This document shows positions 31,069 through 39,871 of a stretch of DNA of 64,000 nt, one piece after another. The translations under genes and the position numbers were made by a program. The notes beneath the pieces were generated by a model. It was not told the DNA's origin and searched no databases. It saw only the letters and a program-made list of their open reading frames with translations. The first letter of the stretch is position 1; the number at the start of each line of letters is the position of its first letter. Origin of the DNA: Morganella morganii (lineage in GTDB: Bacteria > Pseudomonadota > Gammaproteobacteria > Enterobacterales > Enterobacteriaceae); assembly GCF_003996855.1 (NCBI RefSeq), contig NZ_NRQY01000001.1:1711673-1775672 (forward strand). The letters run 5' to 3'.

Positions 31069-34000
31069 ATGACATTCAAACTTTCACAAATTACCGTATT
31101 GGTAGTTAGTGCACTTTCCGTATCTGCGGGAATGGCAGCTACTATCGATGACACTGTTAATATCGACAATAACAATGCCGGACCGATTATTACAGGGAAA
31201 CCGAATTCCAATGATACTGTTAAATATACCGGTACGATCAGTAACAGCCCGAACACTATCACATTTGTTGGTAATGAATCAGCTACAGAAAGCGGTGTAT
31301 ATTACACCGATGTAACAAATGGCAGCGGTAGTGTTATCGGTACCAGAGCCAATTATGACTACAAATATTTTTATTCTCCGGTCGAAGTAGATGGTCTGGC
31401 TATTACAGATTCCAGTGTCCGCATCAATGGTAAGGCAGATAATTTAACCGTCGGCGGTGACTCTGTTGTCACCATTACCGGTAGCGATGCCTATGACCAG
31501 TACCGGGGCGCCAATTATCAAAATCCATCTGATGCAAGCTCACAATATACACCCGCCCGTCACGGTTTTACTAACAACCGTCAGGATGAAGTTACTATCA
31601 GTACCGGAAACGGGACTTATAATGATAATTCCAAACAATATCTGGACGGGCAACATATTGGTGATGTCAAAAAAACAGGCACCAATGGTGCAAGCTTAAC
31701 CATTAAAGGTACTGTTGTTAACTACCCCCGCTTAGGAGCCGATAATGGTGAATACCTGGTTGCTACCGGTGATACCTTTAACGGCAAAGCCGAACAGCAT
31801 GTAGGTGAACGCTCACTGTCACAAGGTGCAACATTTAACGGCCAGAGCTCACAACATCTCAAAGGTAAAGACGGTAAAAAAGCCATATCCCTTGATGCGA
31901 CCTTTACCGGCACTGCGGGTGTAAAACATACCGGTCAGACTGTCGGCAGCAATGGACTGGCAATCGACTCCACCTTTGATTATGCAGATCAGGATATCTC
32001 TTCCGGTGGTGTTGCCAAAAACAACATCCTTCGTAACGGTGACCAAAAGGTCAGCGGTGAAGCTATTAATACCAGCATCACTAACGGTAATCAGACCATC
32101 AGTGGCAAAGCCACCACAAACAGCATCGATAATACCAATGGCACACACGGCCTTCAGTTAATCAGCGGTGAAGCGACTGACAATACACTGAAAAATGCCG
32201 GCCAGGTCATTGAGAAAACCGGTGTTGCCGTTAATAACGTTATCGATAATGCCGGTGCTGAGCATGGCGTTCAGGTTGTACGCGGTAAAGCGGAAAATAA
32301 CACTCTGACCAACACTGACCAGCGTGTTGAAAAAGATGGTATCGCCTCCGTTAAAAACGACATCACCGACGGCAGCCAGCTTGTGGATGGTTTTGCAGAA
32401 AATAATACCATTACTAACAAAGCCGGTAATCGCGGTAAACAAGTGGTCAATGGCACCGCCAATAACAACACACTGACTGAAACGGATCAGTTTGTCGGCA
32501 AAGACGGCATTGCCGGTATTAAAAATGACATCACCAACGGCAGTCAGTATGTGGATGGTTTTGCCGAAAATAATACCATCACCAATAATGCAGATAAACG
32601 TGGTGAGCAGGTTATCAGCGGTACCGCCAATAATAACAAACTGATCAATACGAATCAGATTGTTAAAAAAGACGGCATGGCCGGTGTTAAAAATGACATC
32701 ACAGATGGTAATCAATATGTGGACGGCACTGCTGTTAACAACACCATCAACAATACCGATGCCAAAAACCCGGGTGTACAGATTGTCAGCGGCACCGCAA
32801 CCACCAACGAGCTGAACAACGTCAGCCAGGTGATTAAAAAAGGCGGCCTTGCCACCGATAACACTCTGACCGGTAATTCTCACTTAACCGTTGAAAATGG
32901 CGGCGAAGCGAAAAATAACACCCTCAACGGCGACATCGATATGATTGTTGAGGTGAATGGTAAAGCGACCGGCAAAACCCTCTTTAACGGTAAAAACCAT
33001 CTGGATCTGTATGCTGCCACCACCAATGGCGCGTATGTTGAAGATCTTGAACTCAGTCAGACCAAAGGCAATAGCTCAATCACTGTTTATGAAGGCACTC
33101 AGGAGCACGATGCTGTCACTATCGATACATTAAACGGTAAAGCGGCTGTGAATTTTGACCACCGGACTAACCCGGCGGGCCATACTCAGATGAATATCAA
33201 TAATCTGGGTAACAATAATCCGGCGCAGTATGATAACACCACATTAGATTTCACCCTGAACAGCAATATCCTCAATGGTAACTCTGATTTTATCAATACT
33301 GATAATGCTTATGGTCAGCATTATGTCACCATTATTGAGCGGGATACCGGTAAAGAAGCCGTTCTGAGCCGTCCTCAGTCCGCCGATTTTGCCTATGTGA
33401 AAAACGTGAACGGTGACAGCAACGCCGTCTTTGGTATGAAGGATGCAGACGGGAAAATTCTTGATCTTATGGATGCCGGTACTTACATCCATAACATTCA
33501 GACCCGCACCGGTGCCGGTAATGACACCACATGGTCATTCACCGCGACAGATCGCCTGACACCAAGTGCGCGTGCGGTACTCGCGCTGTCCTCCGCGCCG
33601 CAGCTGATGTACAACAATGAAGTTGATCATCTGCGTGCCCGTCTGCATATGCTGCGTACCAGCGACAGTATTGAGAACGGTCTCTGGATGCAGGGTATCG
33701 GCAGTAATACCAAAGTGGATAAGGATCAGATTCAGTACAAACTGAAACACGCCGGTCTGGAACTGGGCGCAGATTATCAGTTAGCGTTAAACAGTGACAG
33801 TAAACTGGTTCTGGGCGGTTTCACCGGGTTTGATAAAGGTGACGTTAAAAATGCCTGGGCAGGTACCAGTGATATCGACAGCTATACCTTTGGTGCCTAT
33901 GCCACTTACCTGAACACCAATGGCTGGTATGCCGATGCATTACTGAAATATAACCACTTTGATAATAAACTGAAGACAACATCCACCAACGGTTATGATG

Positions 34001-34473
34001 TCAGCAGCGACAATTACTCTACCTCTGTCTGGGGGATGGCGCTGGAAACCGGTTATAGCTTTACCTTCAGTAATCAGACCTTTATCACCCCATACGGTCA
34101 GTTAGCCTACAACCAGATGGGTAGCAAAAACATCACACTGAGCAATGAAATGGAAGCTGAAATCAAAAATCAGCGCTCATTTACCAGTGAACTGGGTGTG
34201 AATGCCGGTAAAGACTTCAGCTTCAATAACGGCCTGATGTTCTCCCCATATGTGAAAGCTGCGTGGAATCATCAGTATGAAAACGGTAATGAAGTTGAGT
34301 TTAACCGTTTCAACACCATTAACCTGGATTTATCCGGCAGTACCGGTAAATTCGGTGCCGGTTTCAATGCCCGCTATAATAACGTGAATATGTTCATGGA
34401 ATTACAGCACATTGCCGGTGATGCGGTTTACTCTCCAATCAACGGCCAGATTGTTATCCGCTATAACTTCTGA
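31069..34473 (+). CDS. AIDA-type autotransporter adhesin
   Basis: This is a type Va autotransporter of 1134 residues. A signal peptide (MTFKLSQITVLVVSALSVSAG) is cleaved near MAATIDD. The passenger (about 25-840) is Asn/Thr/Gly-rich beta-helix sequence. Its AIDA-like repeats follow the pattern G-x-A-x-N-N-x-[IL]-x(n)-Q-x-V, including three near-identical 56/57-residue units. A linker with helix (SSAPQLMYNNEVDHLRARLHMLR) leads to the ~260-residue beta-barrel that ends IVIRYNF, with the C-terminal Phe needed for outer-membrane insertion. I chose the ATG at 31069; an upstream in-frame ATG at 31006 would spoil the signal peptide. No glycosyltransferase gene lies nearby. Adhesion is inferred from the family. 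Confidence 0.92.
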   Translation: MTFKLSQITVLVVSALSVSAGMAATIDDTVNIDNNNAGPIITGKPNSNDTVKYTGTISNSPNTITFVGNESATESGVYYTDVTNGSGSVIGTRANYDYKYFYSPVEVDGLAITDSSVRINGKADNLTVGGDSVVTITGSDAYDQYRGANYQNPSDASSQYTPARHGFTNNRQDEVTISTGNGTYNDNSKQYLDGQHIGDVKKTGTNGASLTIKGTVVNYPRLGADNGEYLVATGDTFNGKAEQHVGERSLSQGATFNGQSSQHLKGKDGKKAISLDATFTGTAGVKHTGQTVGSNGLAIDSTFDYADQDISSGGVAKNNILRNGDQKVSGEAINTSITNGNQTISGKATTNSIDNTNGTHGLQLISGEATDNTLKNAGQVIEKTGVAVNNVIDNAGAEHGVQVVRGKAENNTLTNTDQRVEKDGIASVKNDITDGSQLVDGFAENNTITNKAGNRGKQVVNGTANNNTLTETDQFVGKDGIAGIKNDITNGSQYVDGFAENNTITNNADKRGEQVISGTANNNKLINTNQIVKKDGMAGVKNDITDGNQYVDGTAVNNTINNTDAKNPGVQIVSGTATTNELNNVSQVIKKGGLATDNTLTGNSHLTVENGGEAKNNTLNGDIDMIVEVNGKATGKTLFNGKNHLDLYAATTNGAYVEDLELSQTKGNSSITVYEGTQEHDAVTIDTLNGKAAVNFDHRTNPAGHTQMNINNLGNNNPAQYDNTTLDFTLNSNILNGNSDFINTDNAYGQHYVTIIERDTGKEAVLSRPQSADFAYVKNVNGDSNAVFGMKDADGKILDLMDAGTYIHNIQTRTGAGNDTTWSFTATDRLTPSARAVLALSSAPQLMYNNEVDHLRARLHMLRTSDSIENGLWMQGIGSNTKVDKDQIQYKLKHAGLELGADYQLALNSDSKLVLGGFTGFDKGDVKNAWAGTSDIDSYTFGAYATYLNTNGWYADALLKYNHFDNKLKTTSTNGYDVSSDNYSTSVWGMALETGYSFTFSNQTFITPYGQLAYNQMGSKNITLSNEMEAEIKNQRSFTSELGVNAGKDFSFNNGLMFSPYVKAAWNHQYENGNEVEFNRFNTINLDLSGSTGKFGAGFNARYNNVNMFMELQHIAGDAVYSPINGQIVIRYNF
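32266..32772 (+). repeat. Three in-frame tandem repeats (168, 168, 171 bp) in the autotransporter passenger
   Basis: Units start at 32266, 32434 and 32602 and each encodes a 56- or 57-residue block with NNTL, KDGIA, KNDIT and QYVDG-type segments. A diverged partial copy starts at 32773 and a shorter related block precedes 32266. All lengths are multiples of three, so copy number can change without breaking the frame. Confidence 0.88.
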
Positions 34474-34490
34474 TAAGGTATCAGAGCCTG

Positions 34491-34517
34491 AAAAAGCTGC
34501 CGTAAGGCAGCTTTTTT
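34491..34517 (+). terminator. Rho-independent terminator after the autotransporter
   Basis: AAGCTGCC (to 34501) pairs with GGCAGCTT (from 34506) around GTAA, then a run of T. The A-run on the left allows some use by the convergent gene at 34566. Confidence 0.92.
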
Positions 34518-34565
34518 ATTACTCTCAGCACAAATATATCGATTATTTAATGTGAATGTAAATAA

Positions 34566-35276
34566 TTAAATATAATTAAGATACCTCTGCCGGATAATAT
34601 CATTCACTTTCTTTATACGATAACGAATATTTGATCGCAGCCAGCTATCTTGTGTCCATTCATTATCAACTGTTTCCTGACCGAATAAATGCGATGCAAT
34701 CTCCCGTTGAGAACATCCTTTATTTAAGCTGTCCATCATTATTAGTAATAACTTATTATCCTCAGAAAGTGATGAACATTTCGCTTTGTTATTAAGCACT
34801 TCATTAATAACATCGGTATTATTTTTTTTGCTGTTTAACTCAAGCGATATGTATATATATCTATTGAATAGATCTTCAGTGTCACTTCCGGGATTAACAA
34901 AAAATTGAAAATAACCATGATTATTAAAGACTTTAATACAGTATATTCCATTATTTAAAATGATAGTCCGGTAGTCGATGTTCTCTTTCTTTAAGATAGT
35001 TTCTATTGATAAATTTCCTTCGTTGCTCAGTAATACTCTGAATGAGCGCCTGCTGAGCCCTTCCGCCCAGAAAACATCATCAGCTGCACACTCAGGATCG
35101 ACATACCTTAGCAACCCCCATTTTGTTTCCGCATTCATATCTGACGCTGTTTGTCTTTGCGGGTCAAAATGGTGATGCGTTCCGGATGTGTTACCGTGTA
35201 ATTTCCAGTCTTCAGCATACTCAGGAATTCTGCGGAGAAATTCCCATGCGATGTCGATACTTCCTTTGATACTCAT
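34566..35276 (-). CDS. RovC-like T6SS transcriptional regulator (DUF2285)
   Basis: The 236-residue protein has the two-part layout of DUF6499/DUF2285 proteins. The N-terminal block contains IAWEFLRRIPEYAEDW and a conserved WGLLRYVDPE plus FWAEG. The C-terminal DNA-binding region at about 165-236 has SQREIASHLFG followed by WLRSNIRYRIKKVNDIIRQ. The Yersinia pseudotuberculosis protein RovC, of the same family and similar size, activates a T6SS operon. This gene is divergent from and directly beside tssA, so it probably regulates the island. Family members also occur on integrative elements, but no integrase is present here. Confidence 0.8.
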   Translation of the reverse strand: MSIKGSIDIAWEFLRRIPEYAEDWKLHGNTSGTHHHFDPQRQTASDMNAETKWGLLRYVDPECAADDVFWAEGLSRRSFRVLLSNEGNLSIETILKKENIDYRTIILNNGIYCIKVFNNHGYFQFFVNPGSDTEDLFNRYIYISLELNSKKNNTDVINEVLNNKAKCSSLSEDNKLLLIMMDSLNKGCSQREIASHLFGQETVDNEWTQDSWLRSNIRYRIKKVNDIIRQRYLNYI

Positions 35277-35707
35277 AACAATACCTCTGCTGACCTGATA
35301 CTATCTGAATATAAAGATAATTATATTTTTTTAACTAAGTCGTAAAAAAACAAAATGAATATATATGACTACACCAATAAGCCAAAAATAACAATATTAT
35401 ACTTTTATGTAAAAATCATATCACAGTACAGGAACATAAAATGACAATTAACATCATAATACTTAATAAACTTATGAAAAAAATAGGTTATCAACGATAT
35501 TTTTGGTTTTTTATTTATGCACCCACGCACTATTTTTAAGAAAAATCCTTGTATTTTACATTTTCAGCGGTGTTTAATCACACTAAGATTTGTCCTCGTA
35601 AAACCTACAAGGTGATATTTATTATTTTAAATTTATCCCTTTTTAAAAAACATCATCCGATATTAGGATGAAATGAAACAGGACGTTAATAGCTTCGGGA
35701 TGTGATA
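35277..35707. other. Divergent AT-rich control region between the RovC-like gene and tssA
   Basis: 430 bp without a gene, very AT-rich, presumably carrying promoters for both directions. No sigma-54 -24/-12 element and no strong sigma-70 hexamer pair could be assigned. A GGGA Shine-Dalgarno at 35696-35699 precedes tssA. Confidence 0.5.
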
Positions 35708-36691
35708 ATGAATATAAATAATCACGATATTTACGGCGTAGAATTCGACCCGCTCTTCAGCGAGATTGAGGCTATTCTGACTCAGTCTGAAGAGTCAGCC
35801 AATCCGTTATCCGGAGAGGATGAGCTTCCCGATATTAACTGGATTACCATTTCAGAGAAAACCAGTGAGTTATTATATCAATATAAAGACCTGCGTGTTT
35901 TGTTGTGGTCATTACGGGCAAATATGTATATTGACGGCATTTCATCGTTATTCAGCGGAATGAAAACGCTGAGTGAGCTGATTGAAAATGACAGTGAATT
36001 ATTATATCCGAAATCAGAGGATGGTGATATCCGCAGCGGCCATGCTGCGGCACTGGGATGGTTATCCGCATCGCAATGTATTTCAGAGCTGAAGCAGACA
36101 AAAATTACTGCTGACCATCATTATACCCTGAATGATATCGCCGCCATCGACAGCGGTGAAATACGGGATAATTATGCCACATCACTGAGTGCATTATTAA
36201 CATCACTCACAAACAGTGATGACATCAATATCAGCAATATTTCCGGAAATTTTTCATTTGTTATACAGTCACTTGATAAAATAGAAGGGTATGCCAACCA
36301 ATATACTGACGGTTATATTCTCGATTGCAGCGTGTTAAAACAATTCCTGACGCGCTGCATCAGTACCCTTAATCAGCTGACCTCTTTTTCTGATACCGAT
36401 AATCATTCTGAACCACAGGAATCACTCCCTGACAGTATTAATCCGGATACTCCGGTAACAACACCATCAAACGGGACGGTCAGAATTACCGATATTACAT
36501 TACTCTCCCGTCAGGAAGTCTTAATTATGCTGGACTGCATACTTGATTATTTTCAGCGTTATGAACCCAGCCACCCGGTTCCGATATTTATCCGGCGTTC
36601 CAAACAAATGATTGGAATGGATTTCGCCTCAATCGTTGAAAAACTCCTTCCGGAGTCAGTCAGCACATTACAACAATTTACCGGAAAGTAA
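35708..36691 (+). CDS. tssA: Type VI secretion protein TssA
   Basis: TssA (ImpA family) caps and coordinates assembly of the sheath/tube with the baseplate. The N-terminal ImpA domain is visible at about 25-125 (NPLSGEDELPDINWITI, LLWSLRANMYIDGISSLFSGM). The C-terminal region is short (IRRSKQMIGMDFASIVEKL). I place the start at ATG 35708, which has GGGA eight bases upstream; a GTG at 35702 is too close to it. The protein is 327 residues and intact. It is the first gene of the T6SS operon. Confidence 0.9.
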   Translation: MNINNHDIYGVEFDPLFSEIEAILTQSEESANPLSGEDELPDINWITISEKTSELLYQYKDLRVLLWSLRANMYIDGISSLFSGMKTLSELIENDSELLYPKSEDGDIRSGHAAALGWLSASQCISELKQTKITADHHYTLNDIAAIDSGEIRDNYATSLSALLTSLTNSDDINISNISGNFSFVIQSLDKIEGYANQYTDGYILDCSVLKQFLTRCISTLNQLTSFSDTDNHSEPQESLPDSINPDTPVTTPSNGTVRITDITLLSRQEVLIMLDCILDYFQRYEPSHPVPIFIRRSKQMIGMDFASIVEKLLPESVSTLQQFTGK

Positions 36692-36721
36692 TATTTCCTT
36701 TATTGCAATGAGGATTGTGAG

Positions 36722-37308
36722 ATGGCCAAAGATATCAGCTCTCAGAAATTTATCGGCAGAAATAATGCACCGCGTGTGCAGATTGAATATGACGTCGAAA
36801 TTTACGGCTCGCAAAAGAAAGTTGAACTTCCGTTTGTTACCGGCGTTATGACGGATCTATCAGGGCATCGCGCCGTTCCTCTGCCATCGGTGGAAGAACG
36901 CCAGTTCCTCTGCCATCGGTGGAAGAACGCCAGTTCCTCACCTTTGATCAGGATAACTTTGACTCCAGAATGCGGGCAATCCGTCCCCGCCTTTCCTTCT
37001 ATGTCGAAAATATGCTCACCGACAACCCGGAAGAGCTGCTGGATGTTGAGCTGGAATTTGAATCGATGGAAGACTTCGAGCCGGGAGCCATTGCCGCCCG
37101 GGTTCCGCAGATGCAGAAACTGCTGGAAGCACGGGCACATCTGACGGATCTGATTACCTATATGGACGGAAAATCCAGTGCAGAGGATGTTATCCGCCAA
37201 TTACTGGAACAGCCCGATTTCTTAATCCGTCTGGCAAATGATGCGAAAGGTACCGTTGCCGCTGCCGGACCGGATATTACTGATGTGAACGGGGAGAATG
37301 ACGAGTGA
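36722..37308 (+). pseudogene. tssB: tssB (sheath small subunit) disrupted by a 29-bp tandem duplication
   Basis: TssB pairs with TssC to form the contractile sheath. The gene begins MAKDISSQKFIGRNNAPRVQIEYDVE and runs normally through VTGVMTDLSG. A 29-bp sequence is then present twice in tandem (36876-36904 and 36905-36933). The extra copy shifts the frame, and the product ends in unrelated sequence at 37144. Removing one copy gives the continuous family sequence LPSVEERQFLTFDQDNFDSR and an ORF to the TGA at 37306-37308. Translation could restart at 36919, but without the N-terminal domain. The stop overlaps the tssC start. Confidence 0.93.
36876..36933 (+). repeat. 29-bp perfect tandem duplication inside tssB
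   Basis: Two abutting identical 29-bp units, starting TTCCTCTGCC and ending ACGCCAG, followed by the first six bases of a third. Their length is not a multiple of three. Confidence 0.97.
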
Positions 37309-38819
37309 GCGAACAATTAACCCGGAGTACGAACGAAAAGGATCAGGCGGTTTTAACCACGCCCGGTGAACAGAGCGAATTAGATATTCTGTTGCAGCGT
37401 TCATTCAGACCCAGCACCACGGAAGCTTCTGCGGCTGTCCGCAGCGCCATCAATACCCTGGCGGAATATGCCAATTTCGGCAAAGTGAAAGTCAGCCGGG
37501 ATGTGGTTCTGACCATTGAATCCATGGTCGCGGAAATTGACGATAAATTATCCGCACAAATGAACCGGATACTGCACAACAAGGAGTATCAGAAACTGGA
37601 ATCCTCCTGGCGGGGACTCGGCTATCTTGTTGATAATACAGATGTCAGTGAAACACTGAAGATCCGCGTATTAAATATCAGCAAAGATGAGCTGTCCAAA
37701 ACACTCCGCCGCTACCGGGGCTCCGCCTGGGATCAGAGCCCGGTATTTAAAGCGGTATATGAACAGGAATACGGCCAGTTTGGTGGTGAGCCTTTCGGCT
37801 GCATGATCGGCGACTTTGAATTTGATCACAGCAACAAAAGTGTCTCCCTGCTGACGGAAATCTCCAAAATTGCCGCAGCGGCACACTGCCCGTTTATTAC
37901 CTCCGCCGCGCCGTCCATCATGCAGATGAATAACTGGCAGGAACTGGGGAATCCGCGTGATATCGGCAAGATTTTCACCACGCCGGAATATGCGCCGTGG
38001 CGGCGTCTGCGCGACAGCAACGACTCCCGCTATCTGGTGATGACCATGCCGCGTTTTCTCTCCCGGCTGCCGTATGGTGAGAAAACCAATCCGATTGAGG
38101 ATTTCGCCTTTGAGGAAGTGGTGAACCCGTATGATGTCAATGATTTCAGCTGGACAAATGCGGCCTATGCCACGGGCGTGAATATCAATCGCGCCTTTGC
38201 GGAATACGGCTGGTGCTTACGCATCCGCGGTATTGAATCGGGAGGCTCGGTGGAAGAATTACCGGCCTATGCATTCCCGTCGGACGAAGGTGGTTATGAG
38301 CTGACCTGTCCGACTGAAATTGCGATTTCTGATCGCCGGGAAAATGAATTATCCAATGCCGGATTTTTACCGCTGGTTTACCGCAAGCATTCTGACTTCG
38401 CTGCATTTATCGGTTCCTGCACACTGCATAAACCGGTTATTTATGAAGATCCTGACGCCACTGCGAATGCGAAATTATCCGCCCGTCTGCCTTATATTTT
38501 TGCCACCTGCCGGTTTGCACATTACCTCAAATGTATTGTGCGCGACAAAATCGGTTCTTTCCGCTCGCGGGATGATATGCAGATCTGGCTGAATGACTGG
38601 CTGATGAAATATGTTGACGGCGATCCGACTATTTCCACGGAAGCCACCAAAGCAAAACGTCCGTTAGCCGCTGCCGAAGTGCATGTCGAAGATGTTGAAG
38701 ATGATCCGGGTTTTTATAAAGCACATTTTTATTTACGCCCGCATTATCAGCTGGAAGGAATGACCGTGTCATTGCGCCTGGTCTCTAAATTACCTTCCAG
38801 TAAAGAAAATAATAAATAA
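37305..38819 (+). CDS. tssC: Type VI secretion sheath large subunit TssC
   Basis: TssC (VipB) is the main component of the contractile sheath. The 504-residue protein has the family hallmarks: EYQKLESSWRGLGYLVDNTD, FGCMIGDFEFDHS, TSAAPSIMQM, and NWRLRIRGIESGG-like text. The C-terminal strand KAHFYLRPHYQLEGMTVSLRLVS completes it. The GTG start overlaps the tssB stop (GTGA), so translation is normally coupled to tssB. The upstream tssB frameshift may therefore also lower TssC. Confidence 0.95.
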   Translation: MSEQLTRSTNEKDQAVLTTPGEQSELDILLQRSFRPSTTEASAAVRSAINTLAEYANFGKVKVSRDVVLTIESMVAEIDDKLSAQMNRILHNKEYQKLESSWRGLGYLVDNTDVSETLKIRVLNISKDELSKTLRRYRGSAWDQSPVFKAVYEQEYGQFGGEPFGCMIGDFEFDHSNKSVSLLTEISKIAAAAHCPFITSAAPSIMQMNNWQELGNPRDIGKIFTTPEYAPWRRLRDSNDSRYLVMTMPRFLSRLPYGEKTNPIEDFAFEEVVNPYDVNDFSWTNAAYATGVNINRAFAEYGWCLRIRGIESGGSVEELPAYAFPSDEGGYELTCPTEIAISDRRENELSNAGFLPLVYRKHSDFAAFIGSCTLHKPVIYEDPDATANAKLSARLPYIFATCRFAHYLKCIVRDKIGSFRSRDDMQIWLNDWLMKYVDGDPTISTEATKAKRPLAAAEVHVEDVEDDPGFYKAHFYLRPHYQLEGMTVSLRLVSKLPSSKENNK

Positions 38820-38955
38820 AAGATTTATTGCTGAGCACGAATGAGTATCTGTTTTTACTATCAGGAGACACATTCTCAGGGACGAGAAAATGATGTTTAT
38901 ATTTCATATCAGAAATATATTTAATTGTCGTAATATCAATTCAGGAGTGAATTAA

Positions 38956-39295
38956 ATGACAGCATTAGTCGATTATTTTTTAAAAATTGAAGGTGTCGAA
39001 GGTGAATCTCCGGATCAGCAATATGGCGGCTGGATCCAGCTTCAGGCCTGGCAATGGTCAGCAGGATTTTATGACTGTCACCTTCAGTAACTGCCTGGTT
39101 TCAACCTTTAAAACTGTCGGTAATATGCCTCTGGACCCGCAGGTTAAAGTGGATGCGGATACCGTACTGCCAACCGACGTTATCAGTCTGAACTTTGCCC
39201 GCATTGAAGTGGAATATAAAGAGCAGAAAAATGATGGTTCTATGGGTGCCGTTATTAAAGCAGGTTATGACCTGAAGGCAAACGCCCGTATTTAA
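38956..39295 (+). pseudogene. hcp: hcp (tube protein) with internal deletion and frameshift
   Basis: The start at 38956 has a good AGGAG site and encodes MTALVDYFLKIEGVEGESPD through WIQLQAWQW, the normal Hcp N-terminus. That frame ends at 39088. From about 39056 the C-terminal half of Hcp (GQQDFMTVTFSNCLVSTFK to AVIKAGYDLKANARI) is encoded one frame away, to the TAA at 39293-39295. Joined, the halves total ~113 residues against ~160-170 for the family, so about 50 residues of the central barrel are missing. This is a deletion of 3n+2 bases, not a single-base error. Confidence 0.88.
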
Positions 39296-39393
39296 CCGGC
39301 TGTAATACAGGAAAATCATGTCACGATTATTATTTGTCTGTAAGACGGATAAATAATGTATTGCGGTATGGTTTTCCCTTTACGGAAAAAAAT

Positions 39394-39837
39394 ATGAAAT
39401 CATCCGCGCCGATGTTATTTGATAAATTAAGTCTTAACAGACGAAGAATACATTTACCGCAATGGCGTGATGTTTTATTACGCGATATTGAATTGTTATT
39501 AAATGATGCCGCACACAGCGCCTCATTAGCATTAGATAAAAAAACACACTGTATTAACTCTGTAATTAATTACGGACTCCCGACACTCAGCCCGAAAGTG
39601 CCGGTTAATACTGACCCGATTGTACTGGCGAAAAGAATACAGCAAATCATTGCAACATTTGAACCGAGACTGGACCCGCGCTCAATCCGGGTCACGCCGT
39701 TTGTGAATAAGAATGAAACCTGGACCCTGGCACTGCTTTTCGACATTTATGCCAAAACCAATTTACCGGATGAAGATCTTACCGTGAATTTACGTATCGC
39801 CCTGGATTATTCATACGGCAGTGTCCGCGTCATCTGA
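39394..39837 (+). CDS. tssE: Type VI secretion baseplate protein TssE
   Basis: TssE is the gp25-like baseplate wedge protein. The GPW_gp25 domain spans most of the 147 residues: WRDVLLRDIELLLND, SVINYGLPTLSP, and LRIALDYSYGSVRV-like end. I start at ATG 39394 (MKSSAPMLFDKLSLNRR), which has a CGGAAAA site. A TTG at 39334 would add 20 atypical residues. The space after hcp contains a 12-codon ORF with a better Shine-Dalgarno at 39318, perhaps a remnant. Confidence 0.9.
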   Translation: MKSSAPMLFDKLSLNRRRIHLPQWRDVLLRDIELLLNDAAHSASLALDKKTHCINSVINYGLPTLSPKVPVNTDPIVLAKRIQQIIATFEPRLDPRSIRVTPFVNKNETWTLALLFDIYAKTNLPDEDLTVNLRIALDYSYGSVRVI

Positions 39838-39871
39838 TCCGGCACACTAACTTTAACGACAGGATGCCCTT

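Noticed and set aside
32266..32772. Regular repeats that could suggest a CRISPR array
   Set aside because: The units are directly adjacent, in frame, and code for autotransporter repeats; there are no spacers.
39061..39295. The ~100-codon ORF at 38987-39295 as a separate gene
   Set aside because: Its first ~23 codons are hcp 5' sequence in the wrong frame; only the later part matches Hcp.
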